Shown: positions 35,009 to 44,472, counted from the stretch's first letter. The stretch: DNA of 64,000 bases from Mageeibacillus indolicus UPII9-5 (GCF_000025225.2 NC_013895.2:682001-746000); one strand, 5' to 3'. The notes: generated from the letters alone by a model not told the origin. Program-made: numbers and translations.

Positions 35009-37103
35009 TTTTAAATTGAACACTATATACCGAAGTTCAAATGGTGATAAACCTTGTGAAATAAACTTAGCTGTTTCTGCCGGTTTTTGTGCTGGTGTCG
35101 CCAAAGCGGTTGCAACGGCCGAAGAAATGCTGCGTGAAGGAATAGCGTCTTCGTTGCCGACGCCATTTTATATGTATGGAGAATTGATACATAACAATTT
35201 TGTTATAGAGCATTTTACTTCAAACGGTGTAAAGGTAGTTGACTCAATAAGTGACATCCCAAAAGGCGCTAAAACATTAATCAGAGCGCATGGCATACCG
35301 CCGCAAGAAGAAAAAACTATCTTGGACGCGAATATAAAAATGACCGACTGTACTTGCGGATATGTTAGACGCATCCACACCATCGTTCGCCAGGCTTATC
35401 TTGAAGGTAAACAAATATTGATAACCGGTGCGCCGCATCATCCGGAAATAATTGGAATTAACGGAGAATGTGATAACACAGCAGTTATTTTGACTTCAAC
35501 TGAAGACGCTGAAAACTTAGATTGCCAAAATTTTAAACAAAAATCAGCTATATTGGTATCACAAACTACATTTTCTTGCGAAATACACCAAAAAATACGC
35601 GAAATATTAAAAAATAAAATTGCAAAACTTGAATTTTTTGGTACAATATGTTTAGCGACTGAAAAGAGACAGGCAGAAGCTGCGTTCTTGGCTACGTACT
35701 CTGATATAATGATAGTGATTGGAAGCAAGAAAAGTTCCAATACTATGAAACTCTTTGATGTATGTCGCAATGCGTGTGGCGACACGTACTTGGTTGAAAA
35801 ACCTGACGATGTCTGTGAATTGATGTGTAAGCATTCTTTGGCAGGGCAGAAGGTTGGTGTAACAGCTGGGGCATCTTCGCCGGAAAGTATTATCATGGAG
35901 GTTATCCAAAGAATGATTGAAAATGAAGTGGTTCAAAACCAGGCAGAACAAAGTGACGTTAGCTTTACCGATTTTATCGAAAATATACCGGAATTAAAAC
36001 GTGGCGTTACAGTTAAGGGCGTTATTACGAGCTATGATGACGAGAACGTTTATGTCGATGTTAAAGACAAGTCGGAAGGGCGTATACCGCGTCGCGAGTT
36101 TGATAATGATCCGGAGTTTGATCTGGAAAAAGCCAAACAGGAGCACACGGAAATCGAGGTTTACGTGCGTAGCATCCGTAATTCTGATATGGGTAAGGAT
36201 ATTCAACTTTCCAAGGCACGTGTTGATTTTAGCAAATACAAAAATTTAATCGAGGAGGCTTACAAAAATAAGACTCCGATAACTGTTAAAGTGGTCAGCG
36301 TTGTTAAAGACGGTGTGATTGCTACTTTTGGTAGTGTCGATATTTATATCCATCGTACTCAGCTAGAAATGGGCACAGTAGATAACCTGGAAGACTATAA
36401 AGGCAAAACGATTGAGATTTTGGTTACTCAATTTGATCCGGAAAAGAAACGCATGCGTGTAGCCGGTTCCCGTCGTGTCCTGCTCAACCGTGAGCGTGCT
36501 GCTAAAGCGGCTGAAGTTTGGAATACTTTGGCAGTAGGCGATATCCGTGAAGGTGTTGTCCGCAGCCTGACCGATTTCGGAGCGTTCGTTGATATCGGTG
36601 GAGTTGATGGCTTGGTACATGTTTCCGAACTTTCTTGGAATAGAATTAAGCATCCTTCTGAAGTGATTAAAGTTGGTGATCATATTCAAGTATACGTAAA
36701 GGAGTTCGACCCGGAACGTAAGCGTATTTCCCTCGGCTATAAACGAATTGAAGATGATCCGTATCACGATATTGAGACCAGATTCCCGATTGGCACCATT
36801 GTCCACGGCAAAGTCGTCAGAATGTTCCCCTTCGGAGCTTTTGTCGAAATCGCTGACGGTGTTGATGCTTTGTGCCATATTTCTCAGATCAGCACGGCTC
36901 GTCTTGCTAAACCGAGTGAAGTTCTCAAAGAAGGAATGGAAGTTGATGCAAGAGTTATGGAAGTCAGCAATGAACAGCGTCGCATAAGCATCAGCATTAA
37001 AGAGGTTGCTCCTATCGATCCGATTGATGTTGCAGAAAAGAAAGAGGAACCAGCTGAAGAATTGCCCACAGAATATATAGACAAGAGCGATGCAGAAAAA
37101 TAA
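34989..37103 (+). CDS. ispH: IspH (HMB-PP reductase) fused to four S1 RNA-binding domains
   Basis: A 704-residue fusion. Residues ~25-315 are 4-hydroxy-3-methylbut-2-enyl diphosphate reductase, the last step of the MEP isoprenoid path: iron-sulfur cysteines lie in AGFCAGV (Cys34), TDCTCGY and GTICLAT, with RAHGIPP, GAPHHPE and VSQTTFS also present. Residues ~350-690 hold four S1 domains like ribosomal protein S1: RGVTVKGVITSYD, ITVKVVSVVKDG, REGVVRSLTDFGAFV, VHGKVVRMFPFGAFV. The fusion is known in Clostridia. ATG at 34989 is chosen for its AAGGACGAGG; the frame is open upstream in plsC. Last gene of the operon. Confidence 0.93.
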   Translation: MTAFINNFKLNTIYRSSNGDKPCEINLAVSAGFCAGVAKAVATAEEMLREGIASSLPTPFYMYGELIHNNFVIEHFTSNGVKVVDSISDIPKGAKTLIRAHGIPPQEEKTILDANIKMTDCTCGYVRRIHTIVRQAYLEGKQILITGAPHHPEIIGINGECDNTAVILTSTEDAENLDCQNFKQKSAILVSQTTFSCEIHQKIREILKNKIAKLEFFGTICLATEKRQAEAAFLATYSDIMIVIGSKKSSNTMKLFDVCRNACGDTYLVEKPDDVCELMCKHSLAGQKVGVTAGASSPESIIMEVIQRMIENEVVQNQAEQSDVSFTDFIENIPELKRGVTVKGVITSYDDENVYVDVKDKSEGRIPRREFDNDPEFDLEKAKQEHTEIEVYVRSIRNSDMGKDIQLSKARVDFSKYKNLIEEAYKNKTPITVKVVSVVKDGVIATFGSVDIYIHRTQLEMGTVDNLEDYKGKTIEILVTQFDPEKKRMRVAGSRRVLLNRERAAKAAEVWNTLAVGDIREGVVRSLTDFGAFVDIGGVDGLVHVSELSWNRIKHPSEVIKVGDHIQVYVKEFDPERKRISLGYKRIEDDPYHDIETRFPIGTIVHGKVVRMFPFGAFVEIADGVDALCHISQISTARLAKPSEVLKEGMEVDARVMEVSNEQRRISISIKEVAPIDPIDVAEKKEEPAEELPTEYIDKSDAEK

Positions 37104-37143
37104 TTTTCTTAGACAATAGACCTATTCATATTTCACTTGCTTG

Positions 37144-37180
37144 CAAAAGTACCGGTTTCATTAGAGATCGGTACTTTTGT
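37144..37180 (+). terminator. Terminator of the ileS-ispH operon
   Basis: CAAAAGTACCG pairs with CGGTACTTTTG around a 14-nt loop, 41 bp after the stop codon. Confidence 0.85.
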
Positions 37181-37251
37181 CTTTGGTGGGTGAATTTGAA
37201 TAGCTTGATAGTTGCTGCTACCACTGCTGTAGTATGGTAGGATTTGCCACT

Positions 37252-37319
37252 TTTAAAGTGTAGCATGATTTAAAGTGAAGCAGGATTTAAAGTGCAGTAG
37301 GATTTAAAGTGCAGTAGGA
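37252..37319. repeat. Four 17-bp tandem repeats at the 3' end of the dipeptidase gene
   Basis: Units of TTTAAAGTGCAGTAGGA type run four times (37252, 37269, 37286, 37303); the last two are identical, the first two vary. A partial TTTA follows. The minus-strand stop of the dipeptidase gene lies inside the fourth unit, so array growth may have moved the stop. Confidence 0.85.
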
Positions 37320-38623
37320 TTTAATGAGTCTTCTTTAGACAAGCGGAAGAAAGCCTCCGCATAAATGTTCATCGCTTTTTTTAGGGTATCACGCCGGGCG
37401 AACTCGCCAGTTTGGTGGCAAATACATTCTTCGCCTGGGAAAACCGGTCCAAAGGCTATGCAGTTTTTAACATCCCGTGCATATGTACCTCCCCCGATTG
37501 CAATAGGTTTCGCTTCGGCTTCGCCGGTTAATTGGCGATATATATCCATAAGCGTAATAACTAAAGGATCGCTTGGATCGCGAATTAGAGGGGACGAATC
37601 AGAGCTGACTTTAAAGGAACATTCATTTGCTGCGGCAACTTCTTCCAATACATTGATGATATTTTCCGAGCGAAAAGTTACAGGGTAGCGAATATCACAT
37701 TCTAAAGACCAAGCTTGCGGGTTAAGCTCAGCTACGCCGGCATTGCAGGTTAAGCTGCCGGACAGATCGTCGTGGCATTTTATCCCGAGAAGTGAACCAT
37801 CGGTTGTTGCCGAGAAGTATTTACTGAAGAAGTTTATAAAAGAATCTCGCTCAATATTAATTGAAGGGAGGGTGGTGAGTTGTTGAACCGCCAAACTAAT
37901 GGCATTTTTACCCAGCCAGGGAGTGGAAGCATGGGCAGGTTCGCCGATAACGGTGTGGGTCTGGCCTTTAGCCGTGTAGGTGCAATAACCGGGAACAACA
38001 TTGGCTTTAGTCCCCGCAACCAGGCTCTGCAGGTCAGATTCATTTGTTGGGCGCTGTTTACTGAAAGAAAAATGCAAATTACCCTTTTCTGCAAAAATAA
38101 CTGGGAAGTCGGCATCCGCCGTAAATGCTGCTAAGGGAGCAGGCTCGTTGGCAGAATAATATTCCATGCAGTCAGAGCCAGATTCTTCATCTAGACCAAG
38201 TACTAAGCGAATGGTTACGGCTGGTTTGTAACCACTGTCTTTGAGTGCTTTTAGGGCGAACAGACAACACATGGCCGGGCCTTTATCATCGATGCTTCCT
38301 CGCCCGATTATTTTATCGTCGGTTATTACGGCTTTAAAAGCATCTTCCCAATCACCGGCCGGTACAACATCTAAATGGCAAACCGCAGCGACATATGGCA
38401 ACGGTTTCTCTGCTTCAAAAGCTATATAACCAGCATATCCGTCGAGATTTTTGGTCGTGAAACCGAAGGAACTGCCTAAATTTAGCATATACTCTAAAGC
38501 TTGAAGTGTTTGCAAGCCGAAAGGTGCGTTGGGCAAAGGTGATGACTTAACACTGGGAATACGAATTAATTCGCACAAGTGTTTTTCCATCGTCTCGTAA
38601 TAAGAATCAGTTTTTACCGGCAT
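37304..38623 (-). CDS. M20 family dipeptidase, PepV-like
   Basis: A 439-residue zinc dipeptidase that frees amino acids from dipeptides in the cytosol. Metal ligands and catalytic residues are in AAVCHLDVVPAGDW, GRGSIDDKGP, LGLDEESGSD and TADADFPVIFAEKG, the PepV/Sapep pattern; a dimerisation-type insert occupies ~190-330. ATG at 38623 follows GGGAG. The final residues (SLNPTAL) are encoded within the 17-bp repeat array, so the C-terminus may differ from relatives. Monocistronic. Confidence 0.9.
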   Translation of the reverse strand: MPVKTDSYYETMEKHLCELIRIPSVKSSPLPNAPFGLQTLQALEYMLNLGSSFGFTTKNLDGYAGYIAFEAEKPLPYVAAVCHLDVVPAGDWEDAFKAVITDDKIIGRGSIDDKGPAMCCLFALKALKDSGYKPAVTIRLVLGLDEESGSDCMEYYSANEPAPLAAFTADADFPVIFAEKGNLHFSFSKQRPTNESDLQSLVAGTKANVVPGYCTYTAKGQTHTVIGEPAHASTPWLGKNAISLAVQQLTTLPSINIERDSFINFFSKYFSATTDGSLLGIKCHDDLSGSLTCNAGVAELNPQAWSLECDIRYPVTFRSENIINVLEEVAAANECSFKVSSDSSPLIRDPSDPLVITLMDIYRQLTGEAEAKPIAIGGGTYARDVKNCIAFGPVFPGEECICHQTGEFARRDTLKKAMNIYAEAFFRLSKEDSLNPTAL

Positions 38624-38758
38624 ATTGTATCTCCCACTAAGTATAAGAGTAGTTTCACTTTATACATTATAAGGAAATACCGTGATTTTTCAAATAGCAA
38701 TTTTCATAAAACACTCCGAATTATTATATTAATATTATATAAACATCATTATTTCTTG

Positions 38759-38787
38759 TTGAACGAAATATAGGAAATTGATATAAT
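38759..38787 (+). promoter_or_regulatory. Promoter of the rubrerythrin gene
   Basis: TTGAAC (38759-38764), 17 bp, TATAAT (38782-38787). A 6-bp hairpin TGCGGT...ACCGCA (38793-38810) is in the 5' leader. Confidence 0.8.
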
Positions 38788-38840
38788 ATATATGCGGTAG
38801 GAGAACCGCAGGAAACAAAATCAACTAGGGAGGAATAATT

Positions 38841-39434
38841 ATGGATTTTACCAATTCTAACACCAAAACTTGCCTGATGAAGGCTTTTGCCGGTGAATCT
38901 CAGGCACGTAACCGTTATACATTTTTTGCTTCAGTCGCCAAGAAAGAAGGTTATGAGCAAATTGCTTCTATATTTACGGAAACCGCTGACAATGAAAAAG
39001 AACATGCCAAGGTATTCTATAAATTATTGGTGAGCCATTTCGGAGAGGAAACTTTGCCTCAGATGGTTGAAATTACAGCTACTTTTCCGGTAGCATACAA
39101 TGACACAGCCAAGAATTTAGCTGCTGCCGCTGCTGGTGAAAATGAAGAGTGGAGCGATATGTATCCTAAGTTTGCCGATATTGCTGAAGCTGAAGGGTAC
39201 AAGGATGTTGCCCGAGCTTTTAGAGCTATCGCGACGGTAGAAAAACATCACGAGGAAAGATATCTGAAACTTCAAGCTAATGTTTTAGAGGAAAATGTAT
39301 TCGCTAAAGAAGAAGTAGTAGCCTGGAAATGTCGTAACTGCGGCTATATTGCCATGGGAAAGGTGGCCCCCAAAGTGTGTCCTGCGTGCCAACATCCCGG
39401 CAGCTTCTTTGAACTATTATCGGATAATTTTTAA
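38841..39434 (+). CDS. Rubrerythrin
   Basis: A 197-residue rubrerythrin, a non-haem iron peroxidase that protects anaerobes from hydrogen peroxide. The ferritin-like di-iron domain (~1-145) carries [29 protein letters not shown] and a late VEKHHEERY; the C-terminal rubredoxin-type centre has CRNCGY and CPACQHP (two CxxC). ATG at 38841 follows GGGAGGAATAATT. It has its own promoter (38759) and terminator (39452), so it is monocistronic. Confidence 0.95.
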   Translation: MDFTNSNTKTCLMKAFAGESQARNRYTFFASVAKKEGYEQIASIFTETADNEKEHAKVFYKLLVSHFGEETLPQMVEITATFPVAYNDTAKNLAAAAAGENEEWSDMYPKFADIAEAEGYKDVARAFRAIATVEKHHEERYLKLQANVLEENVFAKEEVVAWKCRNCGYIAMGKVAPKVCPACQHPGSFFELLSDNF

Positions 39435-39451
39435 TCGAACTTAGTTTTAGT

Positions 39452-39482
39452 AAACGCTTCTTTAAATAAAGAGGCGTTTTTA
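39452..39482 (+). terminator. Terminator of the rubrerythrin gene
   Basis: AAACGCTTCTTT pairs with AAAGAGGCGTTT (one mismatch) around AAAT, followed by T. Confidence 0.85.
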
Positions 39483-39640
39483 TATTATTTTCTCTTGTTT
39501 TTAATAGCGTAATATGATATAGTTAAATTGTTCTGATTGTTCGATGATAGTATCGTTTTCACACTTCATCTGACGGAGGATGGAGAGTGAGGACGTTTTT
39601 TTATGTTGATGATCAGGTAAATTTTTTAGGAGGTACCATT

Positions 39641-39853
39641 ATGAACACAGGTACTGTAAAGTGGTTTAATGACACTAAGGGCTATGGCTTTATTGCCAAT
39701 GATAACGGCGGAGACGATTTGTTCGTACATTTTTCAGCAATTCGTATTGACGGGTTCAAGACTTTGAAAGAAGGACAAAAGGTTACTTTCGATACTGAAG
39801 CGGATCCGAAAGATCCTAATAAGATGCGCGCTGTTAATGTTTGCTTGGCATAA
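39641..39853 (+). CDS. Cold shock protein, CspA/CspB family
   Basis: A 70-residue single cold-shock domain that binds single-stranded RNA/DNA. RNP1 is KGYGFIA and RNP2 is DLFVHFSAI. The start at 39641 (MNTGTVKWF) follows TTAGGAGGTACCATT; the frame is open upstream to 39587, which is not coding. The leader from ~39500 is unusually long and unfilled by genes, as is normal for cold-shock mRNAs whose 5' leaders control translation by temperature. A terminator follows at 39872. Confidence 0.95.
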   Translation: MNTGTVKWFNDTKGYGFIANDNGGDDLFVHFSAIRIDGFKTLKEGQKVTFDTEADPKDPNKMRAVNVCLA

Positions 39854-39871
39854 TTAATTAATACGCATTTG

Positions 39872-39900
39872 AAAAGGGTTACCTCACGGTAGCCCTTTTA
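39872..39900 (+). terminator. Terminator of the cold shock gene
   Basis: AAAAGGGTTACC pairs with GGTAGCCCTTTT around TCAC (one G-T wobble). Confidence 0.85.
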
Positions 39901-39946
39901 ATTTATTTGCATTCTATTCGTTTATATTCATTTCTCTAATTATGAT

Positions 39947-40669
39947 TTAAAGAACTTTACTTAAGAATAGTTTTGTGCGGTTTTCTTTTGGCGTAGTGAA
40001 AATTTCTGCTGGTGTTCCGTCTTCAACAAGGTATCCGTCATCCAAAAATAAAATACGTGTTCCAACCTCACGTGCAAAGCGCATTTCGTGAGTAACAACA
40101 ACCATGGTCATTCCATCTTTAGCTAGCTGCTTCATAACATCCAAAACTTCGCCAACCATCTCCGGATCTAAGGCAGAGGTAGGTTCGTCAAATAGCATGA
40201 CACGTGGATTCATAGCCAAAGCTCGGACAATCGCTATACGCTGTTTCTGCCCGCCAGAAAGTTGATTAGGATAGCTGGCAATTTTCTCTTGTAAACCGAC
40301 TCGCTCCAACAATTTAGTGGCTAATTTTGTGGCTTCAGGCTTGCTCATCCCTTTAACTAAAATCGGTGCTAAGGTAATATTGTCCAATACAGTCATGTGG
40401 GGGAACAAGTTAAAACTTTGAAAAACCATCCCCATGTCTTTTCTGATTGACTCAATAGATGTTTTAGGTGAGGTAATATCAACACCCTCGAATAATATTT
40501 CTCCGCTGTCGGCGGTCTCCAATTTGTTTAAGCAGCGCAAAAAAGTTGACTTGCCTGAGCCGGATGGACCGATTATTACCACCACCTCGCCGGCATCGAT
40601 ATGCGTCGAAATATTCTTTAAAACAGGTTTATGGTCAAAACTTTTATTTAAATTATTTATGAGAATCAC
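39947..40669 (-). CDS. Polar amino-acid ABC importer, ATP-binding protein (GlnQ-like)
   Basis: A 240-residue ATPase of an amino-acid importer: Walker [14 protein letters not shown], signature [15 protein letters not shown], Walker [16 protein letters not shown]-loop VVVTHE. The start is GTG at 40669 (MILINNLN), with AAGGAGG 10 bp upstream and normal family length; the TTG at 40690 would contain its own ribosome binding site. It overlaps the permease gene by 17 bp and is last in the operon binding protein, permease, ATPase. Confidence 0.93.
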   Translation of the reverse strand: MILINNLNKSFDHKPVLKNISTHIDAGEVVVIIGPSGSGKSTFLRCLNKLETADSGEILFEGVDITSPKTSIESIRKDMGMVFQSFNLFPHMTVLDNITLAPILVKGMSKPEATKLATKLLERVGLQEKIASYPNQLSGGQKQRIAIVRALAMNPRVMLFDEPTSALDPEMVGEVLDVMKQLAKDGMTMVVVTHEMRFAREVGTRILFLDDGYLVEDGTPAEIFTTPKENRTKLFLSKVL

Positions 40670-41342
40670 TGTTTGCCAACCTCCTTTCAAAAAGAGAAAT
40701 TACCTTTGATAAGACGGTAACCAGAACTAGATAAATCAGAGCTGCGGTTACATACGGCATAAAAGGTTTCAATGTAGAACCTTGCGCAATCTTGGCCTGG
40801 TACATTAGATCACCGATTCCGACGAAGGCTACAATTGCCGATTCTTTGATTAATGTTATAAATTCGTTCCCCAAAGCTGGCAAAACGGTTTTAATTGCTT
40901 GCGGCAAAATGATGTAGTACATAATCTGCTTTTTTTTCATTCCTAATGAAGATGCCGCTTCAAACTGCCCGCGGTCGACAGAGTTAATTCCACTGCGAAT
41001 TACTTCAGAAACATAGGCTGAAGAATTCATGCAAATCGCAATTAAAGATAGCACCAATGGATTTTTTAAATAATTATATTCATTCGGAATAACGGAAGCG
41101 AAACCGTAATAGGCAATAAGAACTTGCACTAAAAGTGGTGTACCGCGAAAAATCTGTATGTAAATTTTGGCAGGTACAGATAGAAATGGAGACCGCGATC
41201 CACGCATGAACGCAATAAAAAGCCCTAATATAAAACCGAATAAAACTCCGAAAAAAGACAATTGCAGGGTAGTTAAAGTGCCGTGAAGGTACATACCACC
41301 CCATTTAGCTAAAAAGCTAAGCCAGCTATTTATTAATTCCAT
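40653..41342 (-). CDS. Polar amino-acid ABC importer, permease (HisM/GlnP type)
   Basis: A 229-residue permease with five or six spans. [20 protein letters not shown] opens the domain; the [22 protein letters not shown] coupling motif (EAA loop) contacts the ATPase. [18 protein letters not shown] is typical of polar amino-acid carriers. ATG at 41342 follows CCCGGGAGATATT. It is preceded by a hairpin (41364-41397) in the gap to the binding-protein gene. Confidence 0.93.
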   Translation of the reverse strand: MELINSWLSFLAKWGGMYLHGTLTTLQLSFFGVLFGFILGLFIAFMRGSRSPFLSVPAKIYIQIFRGTPLLVQVLIAYYGFASVIPNEYNYLKNPLVLSLIAICMNSSAYVSEVIRSGINSVDRGQFEAASSLGMKKKQIMYYIILPQAIKTVLPALGNEFITLIKESAIVAFVGIGDLMYQAKIAQGSTLKPFMPYVTAALIYLVLVTVLSKVISLFERRLANSDSHK

Positions 41343-41363
41343 AATATCTCCCGGGAAAAATGA

Positions 41364-41397
41364 TAAGAGGCTGATTCTTTTTAGAACCGGCCTCTTA
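41364..41397 (-). promoter_or_regulatory. Intercistronic stem-loop between binding-protein and permease genes
   Basis: TAAGAGGCtGATTC and GAACCGGCCTCTTA form a long imperfect stem. On the minus strand only a weak T-run (ATCATTTTT) follows. Such a stem could lower read-through or protect the upstream mRNA, giving more binding protein than permease. Confidence 0.55.
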
Positions 41398-41414
41398 GCT
41401 TATTGATTCAAAGG

Positions 41415-42320
41415 TTATTTTGTAGCTGCTGCAGCATCGGCACTGATTTTTTCATATTGGCTGATCCATTCTTTAACTTTGCCGGTGTCGATTAGTTTTT
41501 GCAATTCGCGGTTAAAGTATGTAGTTAAAGCATCATTTCCTTTTTTTAGAGCAATACAAACTCCGGGTTCATCCGGTAAAGTGATATCTAAAGCCACCAA
41601 ATCAGGGAAAAGCTTTACATATTGCTCACCACTGCTTTTGGCAATTACCAATCCGTCAGCGGTCCCATTCAAAACTTCCATAACCAGGTTGTTTAATTTG
41701 GCCAAACTTTTAACTTTAACTTCGGGAGGGAACTTTTCGTGCACCGTAGTCTCTTGAATAGATCCGGTTTGCGCACCTACAGTTTTTCCTTTGAAGTCTT
41801 CAAGCTTTTTATATTGTCCGGCAGCCGACTTGTTAACTAATATGATCTGTTTATTTTGAAAATAAGGTTGAGTCATATTTACGCTCTCAAGTCTTTCTTT
41901 GGTGACGGAAAGTCCGGCGATGCCGATATCAGCTTGGCCTGAGGTGATACTTGGCACGATAGCGTCGAAGTCGAGATCTTTGATTTCTAATTCAACGCCG
42001 ATGGATTTGGCAAGAGAGCGAGCAATTTCAATGTCAAAACCGACTATTTCGTCTTTGCCGTTCTGCATTAAATGCCATTCGTAAGGTGGATAATCGGCGC
42101 TGGTGGCTAGAACCAGTTTGCCTTTTTTCTTTATTTCCTGTAGAGCCGGATCGGCTGTAGATTCATCGGAAGATTGTCGTGATCCTTCGGCGGTTGCAGA
42201 AGCAGCGGGTTTCGATTGCATTGAAGAATCGGATTTGGTGGCAGGGGAAGGCTCGCCGTTGCAGGCGACCATAGTCAATGCAAAAACAAGCAACAATGAA
42301 AGTGTGACTAACTTTTTCAT
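41415..42320 (-). CDS. Polar amino-acid ABC importer, substrate-binding lipoprotein
   Basis: A 301-residue lipoprotein with signal peptide MKKLVTLSLLLVFALTMVAC (lipobox MVAC, Cys20), a Ser/Ala/Thr-rich linker (~21-65) and a solute-binding family 3 domain (~66-300: GKLVLATSADYPPYEW, VGFDIEIARSLAKSIGVELE, ADIGIAGLSVTKERLE). It catches an amino acid outside the membrane. First gene of the three-gene operon. On the minus strand a TTGACA at about 42445-42450 could be its -35 box; the -10 is unclear. Confidence 0.92.
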   Translation of the reverse strand: MKKLVTLSLLLVFALTMVACNGEPSPATKSDSSMQSKPAASATAEGSRQSSDESTADPALQEIKKKGKLVLATSADYPPYEWHLMQNGKDEIVGFDIEIARSLAKSIGVELEIKDLDFDAIVPSITSGQADIGIAGLSVTKERLESVNMTQPYFQNKQIILVNKSAAGQYKKLEDFKGKTVGAQTGSIQETTVHEKFPPEVKVKSLAKLNNLVMEVLNGTADGLVIAKSSGEQYVKLFPDLVALDITLPDEPGVCIALKKGNDALTTYFNRELQKLIDTGKVKEWISQYEKISADAAAATK

Positions 42321-42576
42321 ATAAATAACTCCTTTAAATTTAATTAATGTTGTTGTCTGATTGATTGCATCGTCGTCGCAAATTGTAGAGCAAATCCTTA
42401 TCCTCCTTAAATTGTTGTTGATATCGTATTCTACACCTTATTTGTCAATAAAACAAGGGAATTTTGTTGTTTATTGTCGTTCCCAATATTTTAATTACCA
42501 ACATTACAACTTCTCTTTTGAGAAATTTTAGGGTATAATTATTCGCAAACCATAACTGTTTATAACTGGAGGTAAC

Positions 42577-43176
42577 ATGGATATATCAAATTGGGAATTG
42601 CATATATTGGATTATATACAAGATAATTTCCGCCATGTGTTTTTGGATGTAATTATTCCGCCGCTAAGTTTTTTGGGAGAACTAGGTTGGTTCTGGCTTG
42701 TTCTGGCTCTAGCCTTCTGCTTTAACAAAAAATGGCGTCGCCAAGGGGTAAGGATGTTGTTCGCAGCGGCTTTTTGTGGTATCGGATGTAATTTGTTTTT
42801 AAAGCCGTTAGTGGCACGGCCACGTCCGTTTGCTTTAAGACCGCAAAGTTATCCTGGTTTAGTCGATTTTCCTTCGGAATTTTCGTTCCCTTCTGGGCAT
42901 TCTACTGTTTCTTTCAGTGCTGCCTGTTCTCTATTTGATGCTTCGCTCAGTTTCATATATTATGCATCTTTAGTCTTGGCATTGCTAATCGCTTTAACGC
43001 GATTGTATTTATATGTGCATTATCCTACTGATATAATCATCGGGGCCGCAATGGGTTTTTTGAATGCATGGATTGCGGACAAGCTTATTATCATGTTGGA
43101 GAGACGCTCGAAACATTTTGCTTCATTTATAAATGGTTCAGAAGAGGCGAGTGTTGAGATTACGTCAAAAAGCTAA
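42577..43176 (+). CDS. PAP2 superfamily membrane phosphatase
   Basis: A 199-residue membrane protein with the three phosphatase motifs: KPLVARPRPF (KxxxxxxRP), PSGHST and RLYLYVHYPTDIIIG (SRxxxxxHxxxD type). Five or six spans. Members dephosphorylate undecaprenyl or lipid phosphates outside the membrane, sometimes with phosphatase activity on diacylglycerol pyrophosphate. ATG at 42577 follows TGGAGGTAAC. It precedes a tRNA pair. Confidence 0.92.
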   Translation: MDISNWELHILDYIQDNFRHVFLDVIIPPLSFLGELGWFWLVLALAFCFNKKWRRQGVRMLFAAAFCGIGCNLFLKPLVARPRPFALRPQSYPGLVDFPSEFSFPSGHSTVSFSAACSLFDASLSFIYYASLVLALLIALTRLYLYVHYPTDIIIGAAMGFLNAWIADKLIIMLERRSKHFASFINGSEEASVEITSKS

Positions 43177-43269
43177 AAATAGACTTGGTAAATGTTCTGT
43201 AATTAGTCTTGACTTTGTACGTAAGATGCTGTAGAATACAAGGGTACTGAAAGCCAGTACAGAATAGTC

Positions 43270-43356
43270 GCTCGTGTGGCGGAATCGGCAGACGCAGCGG
43301 ATTTAAAATCCGTCGGAGTAAAATCCGTGCCGGTTCAAGTCCGGCCATGAGCACCA
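43270..43356 (+). tRNA. tRNA-Leu (anticodon UAA)
   Basis: GCTCGTG pairs with CATGAGC, CCA is encoded. The anticodon arm GCGGA-TTTAAAA-TCCGT gives TAA. A long variable arm (CGGAGTAAAATCCG) marks tRNA-Leu. 87 nt. Confidence 0.95.
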
Positions 43357-43360
43357 ATAT

Positions 43361-43436
43361 CGCGGAGTGGAGCAGATGGTAGCTTGTCGGGCTCATAACC
43401 CGAAGGTCGGAGGTTCGAGTCCTTCCTCCGCAACCA
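43361..43436 (+). tRNA. Initiator tRNA-Met (CAU)
   Basis: Acceptor CGCGGAG...CTCCGCA leaves C1 opposite A72 unpaired, and the anticodon stem has three G-C pairs (GGG-CTCATAA-CCC): both mark the initiator tRNA. Anticodon CAT, CCA encoded, 76 nt. It follows tRNA-Leu by 4 bp, so both share a transcript. Confidence 0.93.
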
Positions 43437-43440
43437 TAAG

Positions 43441-43474
43441 AGCCGATTTAGCTATTGCTAGATCGGCTTTTTTA
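43441..43474 (+). terminator. Terminator of the tRNA pair
   Basis: AGCCGATTTAGC pairs with GCTAGATCGGCT (one mismatch) around TATT, then TTTTTT. It lies directly before the next gene. Confidence 0.85.
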
Positions 43475-43485
43475 ATGAGGTAAAT

Positions 43486-44472
43486 ATGGCTGAGTATATT
43501 CATTTGACAGAAAAAGACTTAGAACACAGACATGATCGTAAAATAACACATGTTGTGATTGTGCTTTTAATGTTAGCTGTCATAATTTCAGTCGGTGGAT
43601 ACATATATTACATAATGATGCGCAGCGATAAGGAAGCATCTGAGACCGCCAAGCACACTAATAATCATGTTGATCAGGTGTCACCCGCCACAGAATTATC
43701 CGGGAAAACCGGTTCTGACGGAAATACAGCTGTAAATTTGCCAGATGGACCAACTACTGAAAAAGCAGGGAAGCAGGCGGATGAAATAAATCCTTACAAT
43801 TTGTACTCCCCTCAAGACCGGATTAAGTTGCTAGAGTTCGCCATCAATGAAATTCGCGGCAAGACAGCTGAATTTGCCAATTATGCTAAAAATAACGGCA
43901 AGGTGTTGGCTGCTGAAGCTTTCTGTAAAGGTTTTGGAGAAAAATTTAAGCTTATTTATTTATTCACTTTCAGTATGCGTAATAATGCCACGGTTGAAGG
44001 GGATAGAGCTGAAAAATTAATAACTTGCTCCGTTAAACTCACTGATATCGCTTTTACGGATGGGAAACTGACCTGTAAATCGGAATTTTCCCGATCAGAC
44101 AAGGCTGACGGTGATATTGCGGCAACACGCCAGAGTATTAAAGATTCCGGATATAAGGGCATTGAGTTGGAAACGGCTAATGTGAATGAAATCATACTCA
44201 ACGAACAGAAAGACAGCATAAAAGAAAACGCGTCGGAAGTGTATAAATCTCCCTTTGCGTTAAATGGTGGAAAATTGGGCAATGTTGAGGTTATGGTAAA
44301 TAGATTACGAATACGGGAAACTCCCGGTTTGGATGGCAAAATTTTGGGCCATATTGCTAAGGGTAAGCATGCCTTTTATGCTTTAAAAACGCAAGATGGC
44401 TATATCTGGGCTAAGCTTGAGGAAGGTTGGGTAGCTATGAAGGATGATGAATGGACGCGATTTGCCAACTGA
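43486..44472 (+). CDS. Single-span membrane protein with SH3-type domain
   Basis: A 328-residue protein with a cytosolic start, one span (~22-44, VVIVLLMLAVIISVGGYIYY) and an outer part. Residues ~50-105 are a low-complexity linker. The C-terminal ~60 residues (VEVMVNRLRIRETPGLDGKI then LGHIAKGKHAFYAL and WAKLEEGWVAM) have the SH3b pattern used to bind the cell wall. The middle ~110-260 has no family I recognise. ATG at 43486 follows TGAGGTAAAT. Possibly a wall-associated factor. Confidence 0.7.
   Translation: MAEYIHLTEKDLEHRHDRKITHVVIVLLMLAVIISVGGYIYYIMMRSDKEASETAKHTNNHVDQVSPATELSGKTGSDGNTAVNLPDGPTTEKAGKQADEINPYNLYSPQDRIKLLEFAINEIRGKTAEFANYAKNNGKVLAAEAFCKGFGEKFKLIYLFTFSMRNNATVEGDRAEKLITCSVKLTDIAFTDGKLTCKSEFSRSDKADGDIAATRQSIKDSGYKGIELETANVNEIILNEQKDSIKENASEVYKSPFALNGGKLGNVEVMVNRLRIRETPGLDGKILGHIAKGKHAFYALKTQDGYIWAKLEEGWVAMKDDEWTRFAN

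Noticed and set aside
37252-37323. CRISPR-like array
   Set aside because: The units are adjacent 17-mers without spacers; no other repeat-spacer array is in the window and no cas genes are present.
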